Translations under genes and position numbers: made by a program
DNA from: Colias croceus
Lineage: Eukaryota; Arthropoda; Insecta; Lepidoptera; Pieridae
Assembly (NCBI RefSeq): GCF_905220415.1
Contig: NC_059551.1
Coordinates: 7,388,001 to 7,452,000 of the forward strand
Length of the DNA stretch: 64,000 nucleotides
Direction: 5' to 3'
Notes under the pieces: generated by a model
What the model saw: only the letters and a program-made list of their open reading frames with translations
Database searches by the model: none
What the model was told of the DNA's origin: nothing
In this document: piece after piece, positions 36,907-49,301 of the stretch
How positions within the stretch are numbered: position 1 is the stretch's first letter
Layout: each line of letters opens with the position of its first letter

Positions 36907-39236
36907 TCTTATCAGTCGAAGGCTAGTAATTGCTAGTAAGTACTATAGTAGTAATTTTTATACCAGCCGGTACATAATACATAATAAGTATACAGATTAT
37001 ATCCACCTGAACAATAATAAGTATGTCTGGTTTTCTTGCAGCTATTGTCTTTCTCGAGATTGTGGTTTTCACTTGTAATTTTCATGAACGTTTTTAAGAA
37101 CTGCACCTGCGAATTTTTTTTTATTTTTATGGTTGATGACTGTTGTTCTATTTTCGAATGCAGCTATTTGTTTTTTTTATAAAGGAAAAGCATAGAAGTG
37201 TGATTTCTTAATCGTAAAAAAGAAAATGTTGGGATTGTGTTTCGTTTAGAAATTTAATGTTTATGAATGTGGTATTTTATGTTTTGCTTTTATGGAGAAA
37301 AACATAAGTAGACATGAGTTTTTTTGAATAGTAAAATTTGTTGTCATTGGATTTTGTTTTAGAATGGAACGTTTATAAACAAAAATAAATAGGTTAGTGC
37401 ATTTTTTCAGTCGTAATTATCATTCCTTCATTCAATAAGAATTTGAAAACATATTCTTATTAGAATTGGAAAATACAATGACATAGGTATGTGGCACAAA
37501 ATAAATCTGGGCAGTGGGCATACCTAATTAATAATTTTATAATGCTCACTAACTTACAGATAATCATATTATTTGATAGAGTTAGTTATCTTTGCGTGCG
37601 TATAAACGAAACAAAGTCGTATTTTCTGAGATTTTCCGATTTTCCCTGGAAAGTTTTCTTAGATTATTATTTTTTTATCTTAGAAAACCTATCCTTCCAA
37701 ATCATACTTTTAATAAAATATAAAATATAATAAATAAAATTCATATGAAGGTTTTCAATCAGGTAGATTGCGAATGGCGGGAAAATACAACCATGTGGTA
37801 TGTAAATAATACCTATATAGATACTTGCTGATTCTAGTACGCTATATTACAAATATAAAGTTTATGTAGTGATATTATAATAGGTAGGTTGTCAATAATA
37901 GATATATGCCATGTGTTATAAATTTATAATTAATACGATTATTATAATACTATTTTTTCTATCCTTTATAAATTTATATTTATAAAGCATTTGAAAATTG
38001 AATGCCATAAAAACCAAAAAATATATATGCCATGTGTTTTTTTTAAAACCCTCCAACTCAAGCAATTATAGGTATATAGGTACCGTTAATTAATCATTAT
38101 TAAAAATCGAAAATTATGCAAGCTTAAAAAAGCTCAAACCTAAAATCAAAGCATAAAGACTTTTTTTAGGCTTACGCTTTTTTTCTTGTAGGGTTATCTA
38201 ATTACGACACAAGGTTTATTGTATCTAACGGTGTTTGTAATAAGTGAATTGATTATAACATAAACACTAGCGTGGGCGTGCGTGGGTTCCATTCACCTGC
38301 CGACTTTTTAGTATCTACAAACATTATCATAATTATCAAATACCAAATGCCCATTAACTATTTCAAATACTGAATCCATAGATTAACAAAAGGTGCATCA
38401 ATGAAACGGGTTCTATGTGTGTTTATCGAGATTTTTCATTCAGATTTATTAATTTATTCGCGTATGTTTATACGCATTCCCGAATGTTCTATCTACGTTT
38501 TATTGATGGAGGAAATTTAAATTTCTCAAATTTCATTGAATATTTATTAACCCATTAATTTGTTTAGAACATTGTTAGTGTGACTGCCTTTATATAAAAA
38601 TGCCAATTTATGTTTTGCTAGTTCAGAATTTTCAAAGTTTTGCTGCAAAGAAAGTTCAATTTAATCCTAAGTCTAATTTTCCATACCTATATGCGTTTTT
38701 CCAGTCTTTACCTACTTAATAAGATTTAAGATTAATCTTAATTTAGTCAACATACATATCGCATTTTGACATACCTAATGATATAATTAAAAACCTATTT
38801 ACTATTAAACCCCTCATATTGTACCCTTTAAAATATAACCATCCTTGATTCCTTAATATATTTCAAGTTTGTAAATAATCTAGACGAAGCATGTATATTT
38901 TCCTTATCACCCTTTAAATTTAACCATCTAATCAAATTAAACACGATGTTTATCTACCGTGCAAACAGATTATATAAATATAGTGCCTACATTACTTAGA
39001 CAGATTGCATATATTCGCAAAATATATTGGCGTCGATTATACGAATGTAAATACAAGAACAACATTAACTCCCAGTCGCGGAAAGGTCGCGCATCGATCT
39101 TTGCGACAACACTTCATTTAAACGCGCCAATTAAGGTGACTAAATAAATTCAACTAAAATAAAACTCGACACATTTAGTCGTTCAATATCGTCGCAAAAA
39201 AAGTACGATAACTGAGCCGCACCAAAAAGTAAGCAG
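36907..39236. other. Non-coding stretch, no gene recognised
   Basis: AT-rich, with open frames of at most about 80 codons rich in Phe, Ile and Leu, as expected by chance. A lone CACCTGC lies at 38294-38300. Bases 39237-39238 (TA) are the left target duplication of the element that follows. Confidence 0.55.
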
Positions 39237-39238
39237 TA

Positions 39239-39659
39239 GGGGGAGTCCGGGAGAGTTGAACCGCTTTTTACTAAAAACTCTATAAAATCTGATCAGTGAC
39301 CTTGAGAGCTTTAAGATCTTTACCATATGGAAGCCTTATTATCTGGCTAAGATTTTATACCATTTTGAAAATAAAAATTACAAGGATAAGAGAGTAAACT
39401 AAGTTGTAATGAAAAATGAGTTTTGATTCAAGTCTCCCCAACCGGTGGGACACTTGATCATAGGGTGCGGGACACTTGCCCATACCTTTTTAGAGAAGAG
39501 AAATGAAGCAAATAAAGCATGTTACCTACACATAATTAATGTATTATTTAGACACGTTTAACAATAACTAAAATATTCATAATCACCTTCTAAACAAATT
39601 AGTGAAAATAATTAACCAAATGTTTTCAGAGCAACTGCATAACATAACATTCGCTTTTA

Positions 39660-39699
<40 letters not shown>

Positions 39700-40875
39700 A
39701 ATCTTGATTTTGCTTTAAACATGGTATTCAATGGTGATACAATTATATTAATAAAGCACAAACATGTTCAGCCAATACAAGCATGCAATAATAATTAGGT
39801 ACCATAAAGGAGTTAATGGTCTGTTCGGGTTGAACTTTCCATGAACTCCTTTATGGTATAGAAGTTTTTTTCATTAAGCCAAATAAGAAGATGTTTATTA
39901 TTAATTAACTACTCGTTTTGAGGTATCTGCTGCTACATAAATCTACAAAACTAATTTAAAGACATTTGTTACTATAAACTAAGAATAGTCTATCAGTCTC
40001 AAAGATTAAATGTGGCACATGTAAAATCAACATAGGTTTAATAAGTGGTAATTCAATGAAATTGGCGAAGTCAAATGCTAGTTGCATTGCTTGTTTTCTG
40101 GTTAAGCCATAGTGCATTTTGCAGGTCAATGAGTAACGAACGAGTAATGTCTCTTTATTTACATTGAAAATCTGGGAGCATTTGTATTGGCTCCTCTTGT
40201 CTTGCAAAGGTGTTAACTTTTGTTCACCTAACATGTAATACCGTCGTAAAATGGTTCTGTCTATCCCATACTAATTGATTGAAATTTGACGAATAGATCT
40301 GCCACTCTTTATTTCTCTGTCTGCATTTTCAATCTCAGACTAAGTAAACGGTTTCCTGTGACGACTACCTTCCTTAGGCTTATTAGGCTTATAGGAATTT
40401 TCTTTCTGAAACAAAACAAAAACTAACTTAAATAGTGCACAAACTGCAAAGGGAGAGTTGAACCACTGTTTAAGTCTCCCGACTGCCGACTGGTTCAACT
40501 CTCCCACACCCGACTCAAGACCATATCTTGATTTTTTCCAACAAATCCACTATCAATTGGAGAACAACACTGAACGTACGACAAAATATGATAATCTAGT
40601 AATGCAATAACGTAGGTGTTTGATACATACCTTCATAAATGCGTGCATAGCAATTAAAACAACAGATCCAAAAAAATTCACTCCGCGACGATGAAAATAC
40701 TTTTTCGTAACTCACGGTCGAATGTGTCTGTTATCACTCAAAATTTCGAGTTGCTTGTGATTGGCGGATTATGCGCGTTCATTTGTTTGCCACTTGGCGT
40801 TATTTGGCGCCTAATTTAAAAAGTTATTGAAAGTGGTTCAACTCTCCCACCTGGGCAAGTCTCCCGGACTCCCCC
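39239..40875. mobile_element. Pogo/Tigger-like DNA transposon, decayed
   Basis: It starts GGGGGAGTCCGGGAGA and ends with the exact inverse TCTCCCGGACTCCCCC, and TA lies on both sides, as expected for the Tc1/mariner-pogo superfamily. Subterminal regions repeat GAGAGTTGAACC, GGGACACTTG and AGTCTCCC units in both orientations. It carries a broken transposase piece on the minus strand, a (TAAA)n microsatellite (39659-39701) and a 15-bp perfect hairpin (39800-39814 with 39844-39858). At 1.64 kb it is shorter than autonomous Tigger elements and lacks the catalytic region. Confidence 0.75.
39956..40400 (-). pseudogene. N-terminal fragment of a pogo/Tigger-type transposase
   Basis: Translation on the minus strand gives a basic start, a helix-turn-helix of the psq type (EIKSGRSIRQ followed by YGIDRTILRRYY) and a second DNA-binding part containing FNVNKETLL and the hallmark HYGLTRKQAMQLAFDFA. 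Two in-frame TAG codons interrupt the first 90 codons, and the frame ends without any DDE catalytic domain. The open part alone is 92 codons (40234-39956). It lies inside the element with TA duplication and is a dead remnant. In intact elements the protein binds the terminal repeats and cuts at TA. Confidence 0.65.
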
Positions 40876-40975
40876 TATCATTAAGCACACAAAATATGTT
40901 TTCCATTTATATAGACGCGAGACGGTTATAATATTGTATACGCTGAGTGTTTACTCAGTAAGAAGTGTTTCGTAG

Positions 40976-40996
40976 CACCTGCCGCGTTTTCCCACG
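40976..40996. promoter_or_regulatory. Adjacent proneural E-box and Su(H) site
   Basis: CACCTGC (40976-40982) and TTCCCACG (40989-40996) are six bases apart, both being the minus-strand forms of GCAGGTG and CGTGGGAA. They sit at the edge of a GC-rich patch (40.98-41.07 kb) that begins just after a TATATAG at 40909-40915. No gene is recognised nearby. Confidence 0.4.
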
Positions 40997-43201
40997 GCAC
41001 GTTCGGCTCCGCTCGGCCGCGCTCGTGTGCGTCAGCGAGATCGGGAGCGCGGGCGTCTTGGCGCGAATACAAATTGCGCGGCAAATGTCATAGGGAAATA
41101 GCAGAATTTTAAGGCGTTAAGTCACGCACCGAGTGATACGCTATTCAATAGACATCGTGCTTCGGCATATTAATTATTATTGCATGTTGCGATAAGCGAT
41201 TGATTTCATTCGTTGGGCTTTATGAATGCTGAGCCTTTGAATTGTTTGCTGTCTACGTATTACAACCTGAGCATAATAATTCAAAGGTATATTACCATAG
41301 AAATCATAAACGGTAGTCATTTTTCACGCAAGATATATGTAGATATAAATTACAATATAAATTAGTCACGTCCGCCGCTTAATAATATTTTTTTACAAAA
41401 GCAAAGCTATAAATATCGATATTTTAATGCGTGTAAAAGTCAAATGAATTCAAAGATAATAAACGTTTATGTCAAGTGTTTTCACGGTGTCGATGAAAAA
41501 AACGAAAACAATACAGCGTCCAAGGCTAGCGCGGATAAAAAACACAAACACACTATTAATAGCGTTCCGTTATATGAAAATAAATGAAAAAAGTTACCAT
41601 GCGTAAATGTGCGTCGCAAATAGTAAAACTGAAGTTGATAAAAATACATAATTGGCTCGAACAGGACTGTCCGGTCGCGAAACTAGATAAATTGAGATCC
41701 CGTTGTTAAACGGTGCACCCACAATGTGCAATGTAAATTATAGGCCGTGTTTAAAAATAAGCTGTTTATACCGCGTTTTGTTTTGTTCCTCTGAACAGTA
41801 CGAGTCAATAACAAATGGTTTTTATTGCTTGCGACACGAATATATTTCGAGTTAAGTATACATTGGGATTTGTTTATTGTCTATTTGAGGGAGGTTTACA
41901 TTCTGGAGCGGGAATAATTGGTGCAGCTATGTGAGGAAACAATATATGGGGAAATTATGTCGAAGTTATAGTAAAAAATGTAGAATAAATTTAAAGTGTG
42001 GTAGAATCGAAATAGCTTAATTAAATACATTTGGAGGCTTTAGCCTGTAGGTAACTACCTATTGAGTACAAAAATATAAAACATACTTACATAATATAAC
42101 GTTACTATTCGAAGTTCGTATAATCTTAATGATGCTCTATGTAGAGAAGATATCTTTGATCAAGGTAATAAAGTATGTTCAATGTCGCAAAAAATGTTAT
42201 TCTAAATACAGATAATTCCAATTCCCTATTCCATTTCCCTATCTTAAATAGAAATCTAACAACACGTCTAGTCATAGCTTTACTAGACAATAAAATATAG
42301 TACCTAGATAAAAACATCTAGAACATTCGAACTAATAAAATACAAAGTTCTCAGCGATACACAACAATAAACAAGGTTCCAGCTACATATAATAACACGA
42401 CTCACGAGCAACGGTGCGGTCATTGCGTATTTTTTATAATTACCTCAGAGGTCTTATAGTGTTAATTAAAAATCAATAAGACCACACGATGCATCGAGCG
42501 ACTCGTTTTCCGTACGCCGCACCTGGCTGATTCTCCCACGGTCTTACTTGGCTCTGCGGCTGCGTTTTTTGCACAACTTTTTGCCCACCTTTTGCGTTTT
42601 AAACAACCACTTTCCTTACAATTTCGCAATTTTCGCTCGTTCCTCATTTTGTTATTATTGACAGGCACTTAACCGGCTTTTTTGGCACTTAAGCTATTTG
42701 CGTGGCAAGATGGATGCGGTCGAGAATATGCTTATAAGGTGCTTAAATTAACCGGTGACCTTTTAGTTTTTTAATTATTTATTCAATTTACTTTCGTTTT
42801 CATTGTTTTTATGTGGTTCTACGAAGATGTATGAGACGTAATGATGGAGGCGGCTCTAGTTAATATATCATTATAAATTAATATCACTTCAAAAGAAGTG
42901 TGGGTGAAATTAATTTTCGCTTATTTGTTTCTTTACGAGAGCGAATTGATTATTTTATTGAAGGTTCGTGGATTAATGAGTTTGGTATATGAAATATTGA
43001 TGATCTCGACTCCTATCAATAAACAAGGTCGTGATTCAGATTAATAGAGTTTATATTTTGCAATTAATTTACGATACCTACGCGCATCGTCGATTATTTA
43101 GGCATATTTTATTTAATAATTATCTGTTTTTGCATTTGAGAATAGATTTTTGAATATGTAGAGATAGCTAGAAGCCATCCTCTAAGTTCGATGTTTTTAA
43201 T
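40997..43201. other. Non-coding stretch with CpG-rich patch at its left end
   Basis: The first 70 bases are strikingly GC-rich (CGGCTCCGCTCGGCCGCGCTC), then composition returns to AT-rich. No open frame I can support. A second moderately GC-rich patch is at about 42.4-42.7 kb. Confidence 0.5.
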
Positions 43202-43380
43202 TTTTCGATAGGTACCTATCTTTTTTTTTAAGTGGGGAAATCTTGCATAGATAGGTCTTGATACTCACGTTCTCCGGGTAAGGGGCCGTAGGTTATGTCG
43301 GATTCCTGCCGAGCAAAACCCCACTGTGTTCCGTCAAGCCGCATCAACGACAGGGCCACGGTTATTTTCGATAGGTACCT
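43202..43380 (-). mobile_element. 5'-truncated non-LTR retrotransposon or SINE fragment, 16-bp target duplication
   Basis: TTTTCGATAGGTACCT occurs at 43202-43217 and again at 43365-43380. Between the copies are 147 bases that, on the minus strand, end in a nine-base A-tail. A long target duplication plus A-tail and a missing 5' part is typical of LINE-type insertion. The inner text (CAGTGGGGTTTTGCTCGGC) resembles the 3' ends of lepidopteran non-LTR elements. No usable coding sequence remains. Confidence 0.7.
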
Positions 43381-46300
43381 AAGTAAATTAACCTAAAAAA
43401 AATATCAGGCCAAAAAATTGTTTCATAAATAACATTCCAATAGAAACTAGATCTTAGAAAAAAACATGGTCAAGTTCAAACTTTTGGTAAACCTCTTACT
43501 ATGTATCATCTGTCACCCCCATTTTGAAATAAATCTGATATATTTGCTTATCCGTAACACAATGTTCGCAAAAAATGTATACGAATAATATTGAACAAGC
43601 AAAAAATATTATATCACAGGTGCCTCTTTGTTATTTTTGGTTGAGATTGGGTTCCTATTTTACAAGCTATTGTGTTCAAGGGGTTTTAGGGAAATTCTAG
43701 ATGAGATTCGCTTGATACGATTTTTTGAGAATTTTTTTCATGAACACAATTTTTTTCTAATTGTATTTAGTTACTTATTAATCTATATAGAGTGAAAAAG
43801 AGTTTCCTAAAGGGTACTGAAATCTGTGGGAAATTATACTTATTTCTAGACTTTGTACTTAGCGACGACATTTCAATAAAAAATAATTCCATCTTCTTAT
43901 AGATAATATTTGTGTTTTAGAAATAAGACTCAATCGGGTTCGTAAATAGAATTTTTTTAAGAAAGATGTTTGAATGATTTGACTGATTTATAAGAAATTG
44001 TTATGAAAATAATTACTGCAATAGATACTATTATTTACTTTATAAAGCCGCTTTCTCAGTGCACTCATAACTAAGTACCTACCTAAGTAGGTAAGTGTTA
44101 CATTTAATTGTGACACCTAAGTTTAATCAAACGACGTAGAAAAGTGAATTGATTTAGCAATTTTGCAAGTCACTTCCCATCATGACGATGGTAATATTCA
44201 CAGCTGCTATTACCAAAACATGATTACATGTACAAAATCTGACCGTAATCACGCACTTTTCTTTTATTAGCGCGGGAAAACGCATCACGCCTAGCTCTGC
44301 CTCTTGCCGTGATTGGTTCACGACTGGCCAATAGAAGTGCGATTCAAGCGCGGTTGGCGCACGCCTACCAATGTACATTTTCAAATTTCGAATGATTAGA
44401 ACGTGATGCGTAATTTTCTGCATTTTCTGTGGTTAGTTTGATTGGTTTTAGGCGGGAGAATTTTTTGCATTCGATTTATGCTCTAGTTTACTTTGACGTA
44501 GACGTTCTAAATTAACTTTATTAGATAAGATTACAGTTTACTTACATACAATTAAGAAAACATAATTTTCTTTTTTAATTCTTAATGTAAGAAAAAATAT
44601 CTTAAGTATATCAGTATTTCCAAAGATACATAGGTAGGTACTTACCATTAAATTGGGCTGTTTAAAAACTGAAAGCAGATTGACGTTAATTAAATATTGG
44701 AGAAGTTTCCACTAAATTCTTTAATAATTAACGTGTTGATAATCATCGGTAGAGCGGAAATGGGCTTCTATATGCCTTGATATCTCAGTTCTGTGATATG
44801 TTAATCACGTCAGTAAAATCTTGAGCGTGTTTCTTTTTATTTGCTACGGATTATGATCTAAATTATTAATGTTAGTCCGCTCCGTCATTTTGTTAATAAC
44901 GGATCTTGTTCGATGGATTGTAGAATAGGTGTGTAATGGTCTACGGTAATCTACTGTGATATTATGTCTCTCAATTATAAATTCTTTATTTCCTAAACAT
45001 TTAGTTGTGATAGACAGGTGTTTCTATTTTATAATTTTAAGGATAGGTATTTTCTGTGAGATGACTTATTGTACTTATATAAATCAATTTAAACCAAACC
45101 AGTTTAAGTACCTACCTATACCTATTCAAGACGACATTTAAAAATTTTTTTCAGTAAAATTCATTTATTTCTAGGATGTAGGTAGCTAAGCATTTATTTT
45201 CATATCGTTCATTACCTAAATACCTACTTAATCAGAACCGTAAAATATTGTTTATTAGCAAACAAAATATGTTATTGGAACTTTATAGATTTTCGATTTT
45301 CTATGAGTACTCAAGGGCTGATAACACTATTTTAATTAATAAATTACAAATATCTCTATATATTATTAATATTATTAATTTATTATACATGAAAGTAGTT
45401 AGCGCCATCTAGTTTTCAATGACGGAACTAAAAAGTTTCTCTCGATCTTCACAAGCGTTATTGTGACGCTAGTGTCGCGTCATTTTCCTGTACATGGAAA
45501 ATTGTTTACGATTGCCGTGAAAATTGATTTGCATCTGTGCTAATAAAGATAATAATTTAGTAAAAAATATTATAACATTACTTTAAAAATGTACCTATAC
45601 CTAGAATACATATTTAATGAAATTGATGCATACATTTTTTATAAAAATATAGTGAAGTCGAACGGCATGCCTATCTATCTATAAATTGAATTATGTAAAT
45701 CTTTTGTTTAAAAACTCATCATTGTTATCATTTTACACTCTGACGACTGAATCTTAAATATTATGAAACTGAAATCTTTAAACAATAACAAACCGCGTAT
45801 CCACTTAAAAATGTAAACAGCGACCTCTATTGTCAAACTCAAAAGAAATTGTCACGAGCCACATATTCAGCTCTCTTTTGCTCTTACTCTACAGAAATCT
45901 GTCTGTCTCGCACGGTCTTAGTATATTGACTTAGCGGCCGTACTTCTCACTCTTATCATATCGATCATTGATCTTTGAAATTCGTCGGCAAGCCGAGCGG
46001 CGCGCGTCGTTGCCACCGATTCTATCTCTCTCGCACGCGCGCGCAACGGTTACCGTTGTCTCGTGTTTCTTTTATTGCCGTTTTATTATTTCTTGTAGAT
46101 AGATGATCACGCGATTGTAAGCTGTCGCTTGGCGCGCACACGTCATGTCCCTCGTCCCTGTCAGTCTTGAAGGTTAGTGTATGTTGTGTCTCGTTCCGGC
46201 CGGCGCACGTCTGACTCGCTGCCGTGCGTCGATGTTTTGGGAAGTGCACCCGCCCGGCGTTCCCACGGTTCACCTTCGCTCGACTTCCTTACGAAAAAAA

Positions 46301-49235
46301 CAAACAAGAGCACTTTGTTAAAGAAAATCGACGTCTGCCGGTCGCGTTGAATGATTAATACAATTATGAACGCGCATGCCGCTACCTTCTCGAGTTGACG
46401 GTAATAATAGTCCTTTATAAAGGACACGTGGTTGGGCCAAGCTTGTCGATTTGGACACTGCTTTACCTTTTTGTCCGTTGCCCAATTGGAGTCAATTATC
46501 ATAAAATGTACTGATAAAGAAAAAAAAAGCAAATAAGCATGTAAAAAAACATTACAGTTTCATTTAATGTTATTTATAAATATAGAATAGAATAAAAACT
46601 GCATAGATTAATAAAATCATTTGCTTTATATACCTACCTAGTTACCGTAAGTACGTAGGGCACCTACCTACCTACTTAATAGGCAGGTATGTACACCTTT
46701 ATTATCTGCTTCGCAAATCAAGTAGGTGGTGGGTAGATATTAGGTATATCAATATTAAATTTTACAAACCTATTATAAATTCTAAATAGGATTCGGATAG
46801 GAAGAAAAAAGATTATGATATCGTAAAATAATTGTAATTTGCATCTAATAAAAACACGTAAATATTAAGTAAATACTTAAAATTATAACTTTATCCTACT
46901 GATTAGATTCTAAGATCTTTAGGTACTATTCATAGATAACACATAACTATAAATTACCTACTTTAAATTTACTCATCAAATCCTGAATTCAATTCACAAA
47001 AATGTAACACTAATGAACAGAAACATAACATGTTTTATTATTTGTTAAATACACAAAATTAGGTTGTTAAAAATGACTTTCACGGTCCAAATCGGTCGTA
47101 AGTGATGATTTAGTTAACGGTGGCAGATGGCGAATCTTCTTAATGCGGGATCGTATTCAATCAAATGGGAGCAACGTCAGAAACGTATAGATAAGACTCA
47201 CCGGGAATAACTACGATATAAATGGATATTTTATGTGTAAATGTCGATAGCAAGCTTTAAATAAAAGAGATTTTTTTCAAAGCTTGTGTGTTTAAGAAAT
47301 TTAATAATGCAATTTATAACACAAGCTATGAATGAATTGGATATGAGTAGATAATTGAGTAGGTATTAGAAATCGGGACGCTGTAACGGGACAACTTATT
47401 AACTTATATGAAACATTATTTTGACCTTGATAAAAAAGAGAGTTAATTAAAAAAAAATTTTACAAAATATATAAAACTCTATTCATACGATTTCATTAAC
47501 GGAGTGAAACAAATAGTATCTACCGTTTTGTAATAAGCGAATCTTTATGTGAATTACTATTGATCGAAACAATTGTTAAACAGTGTAATAAAATTTAAAT
47601 GCTATTACCGTAAATTTTATCGTAATGAGACACACTTTACTTAGCATAAATCGAACCAATTTGTACCCGTAACTTATTTTAATTTAAGATAAAACTCGTT
47701 CGTGTAAACATGCCTTTACTTAATGAAACTATAAAAAGTGCTACTGTGGCAGTAATTGGTCGATAAATTTAATGCCAAAGCCTAGAAAAGGATGCATTTC
47801 GTTCTTCATATTAATTAATTAAATTAATGCTCGTCTTTAATATTATCTGGTTGAATTGCTATTTCTACGTAGGTAGTTAACGCGAGTCACCAGTGACTAT
47901 GTAAGATCATGATTTTATCTTTGAGTAATTTTTATAACTATTTATAGTACTTGAGTTTTATTTGCATAAGTGAACCACTGATAAATAACCTTGCAAAACG
48001 TTTAACCTTCTTTTATGTTTTATTAAATAGTGTTTTAAACTTTTAATAAGAAAATTATATGAAAGGTTAGCAGAACGTTTTTATTTCGCATGCATCGAAG
48101 TTAAAATAACGAATCATTATTAATTGATAACAATAGTCCAGCCAATTCTACATACTTCGTCACTTTTACGTCGTTATTGAGTTTTTCCATTTTTCATATC
48201 TTTAGAAGAGTTATGTCCATACAAATCTTTCGTCCCGCTGGCATGTGCTCAAGAAACTATATCCCACTTGCATACAATCCCAAGGGAACATCTTCCCACG
48301 ATATTCCACACGTGTTGGCTTGTATACTAATATTTATAGCAAATTTATGTTTTTTCCTATAAGCTGTTTTTTTTTACTAAAGGGGTTTACCGCGCTTCCC
48401 TATTCTTGTTGGAAAATAAACTTCAAAACAATATAAGGTCAACTGTCAAGTTAAATGTTATATTAATATTGTCATTTCTCATAGTAGACAGTTATTGCTT
48501 AAACAAAGTATTCGACAGACTGTTCCACGACTGTTCAATTAAGGAGATGTTGGTATGAAAAACATTGCGATGTACAAGTACACGATAGTGTTTAATTCGA
48601 ATGTGAATTAAATCAATATTCATTTTGTAATTATCGTAGTAAGTTCGATGAAATTTTTCGATTGTCAAAAAATATTTTAAAATATTTTAAATACGTATCT
48701 TTCAATTTTATTCTCGGGGTTACCAAACTGCAGTTGTAGGTATGTAGGTAACAGCTAGGCTAATACCTAATATTTTGTGCAAATAAATTCCTTAAAACGC
48801 TGTTTTACTATGAATGCAAGAAATTAACGACTATCCGAAATTCGTTAATACTTGAGGAGTTAACAGGATACTTGAGGATAGTCTGGAGCTTAAAATCTCC
48901 ATAATAGAAACGTGAGAAGAAAGGGTCGCGCAAATTGGATAAAATGAAGACAGACAGCAAGAAAGCAGATGAACGGAACTCATCCGTGTCTAGGATCTGG
49001 AGGAAAAGAGATCTTTTGTATTATACCTACAAATGGCCATGATACCAGTTGGATATTTTAGTAATATTTTAAAGATATGTACTTATTGTGAGAGGGGTAA
49101 CTAAACTTGCGTAATAGTAGTCTGGTCAATTACAAAAGATGCTTTGAGAAAAAAAGATTTGTAATTTTTGATAGGTAGAGATTACTCTACTTTTAACGTA
49201 ATGTAAAAAACGACACGCTAGCATAAATCGAACCA
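43381..49235. other. Long non-coding stretch with a GC-rich island at about 46.0-46.3 kb
   Basis: No gene recognised. The island at 45.95-46.30 kb has many CG dinucleotides, CTCTCTCGCACGCGCGCG and a TTCCCACG site (46260-46267), and could be a promoter or regulatory element for something outside the window. Open frames through it (83 and 123 codons, minus) look like chance. Another TTCCCACG is at 48293-48300. A 23-base word at 47642-47664 recurs exactly at 49219-49241. Confidence 0.5.
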
Positions 49236-49301
49236 ATTTGTTTCAAAAATATCGTACTTACATTAAGTACGACAGGTAAGTACGATATTATTGAAATAAA
49301 T
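49236..49301. ncRNA. Pre-miRNA-like hairpin (candidate)
   Basis: Arms of 26 bases (49236-49261 and 49276-49301) pair with one mismatch and one G-U, around a 14-base loop. The length and near-complete pairing fit a pre-miRNA, although perfect short palindromes are also made by MITEs. I do not recognise either arm as a known mature miRNA. The strand is undetermined. Confidence 0.35.

Noticed and set aside
46161..46532. 123-codon minus-strand frame in the GC-rich island
   Set aside because: The frame runs from GC-rich into AT-rich DNA without a domain and overlaps another frame. It is more likely a chance frame in a CpG-rich element.
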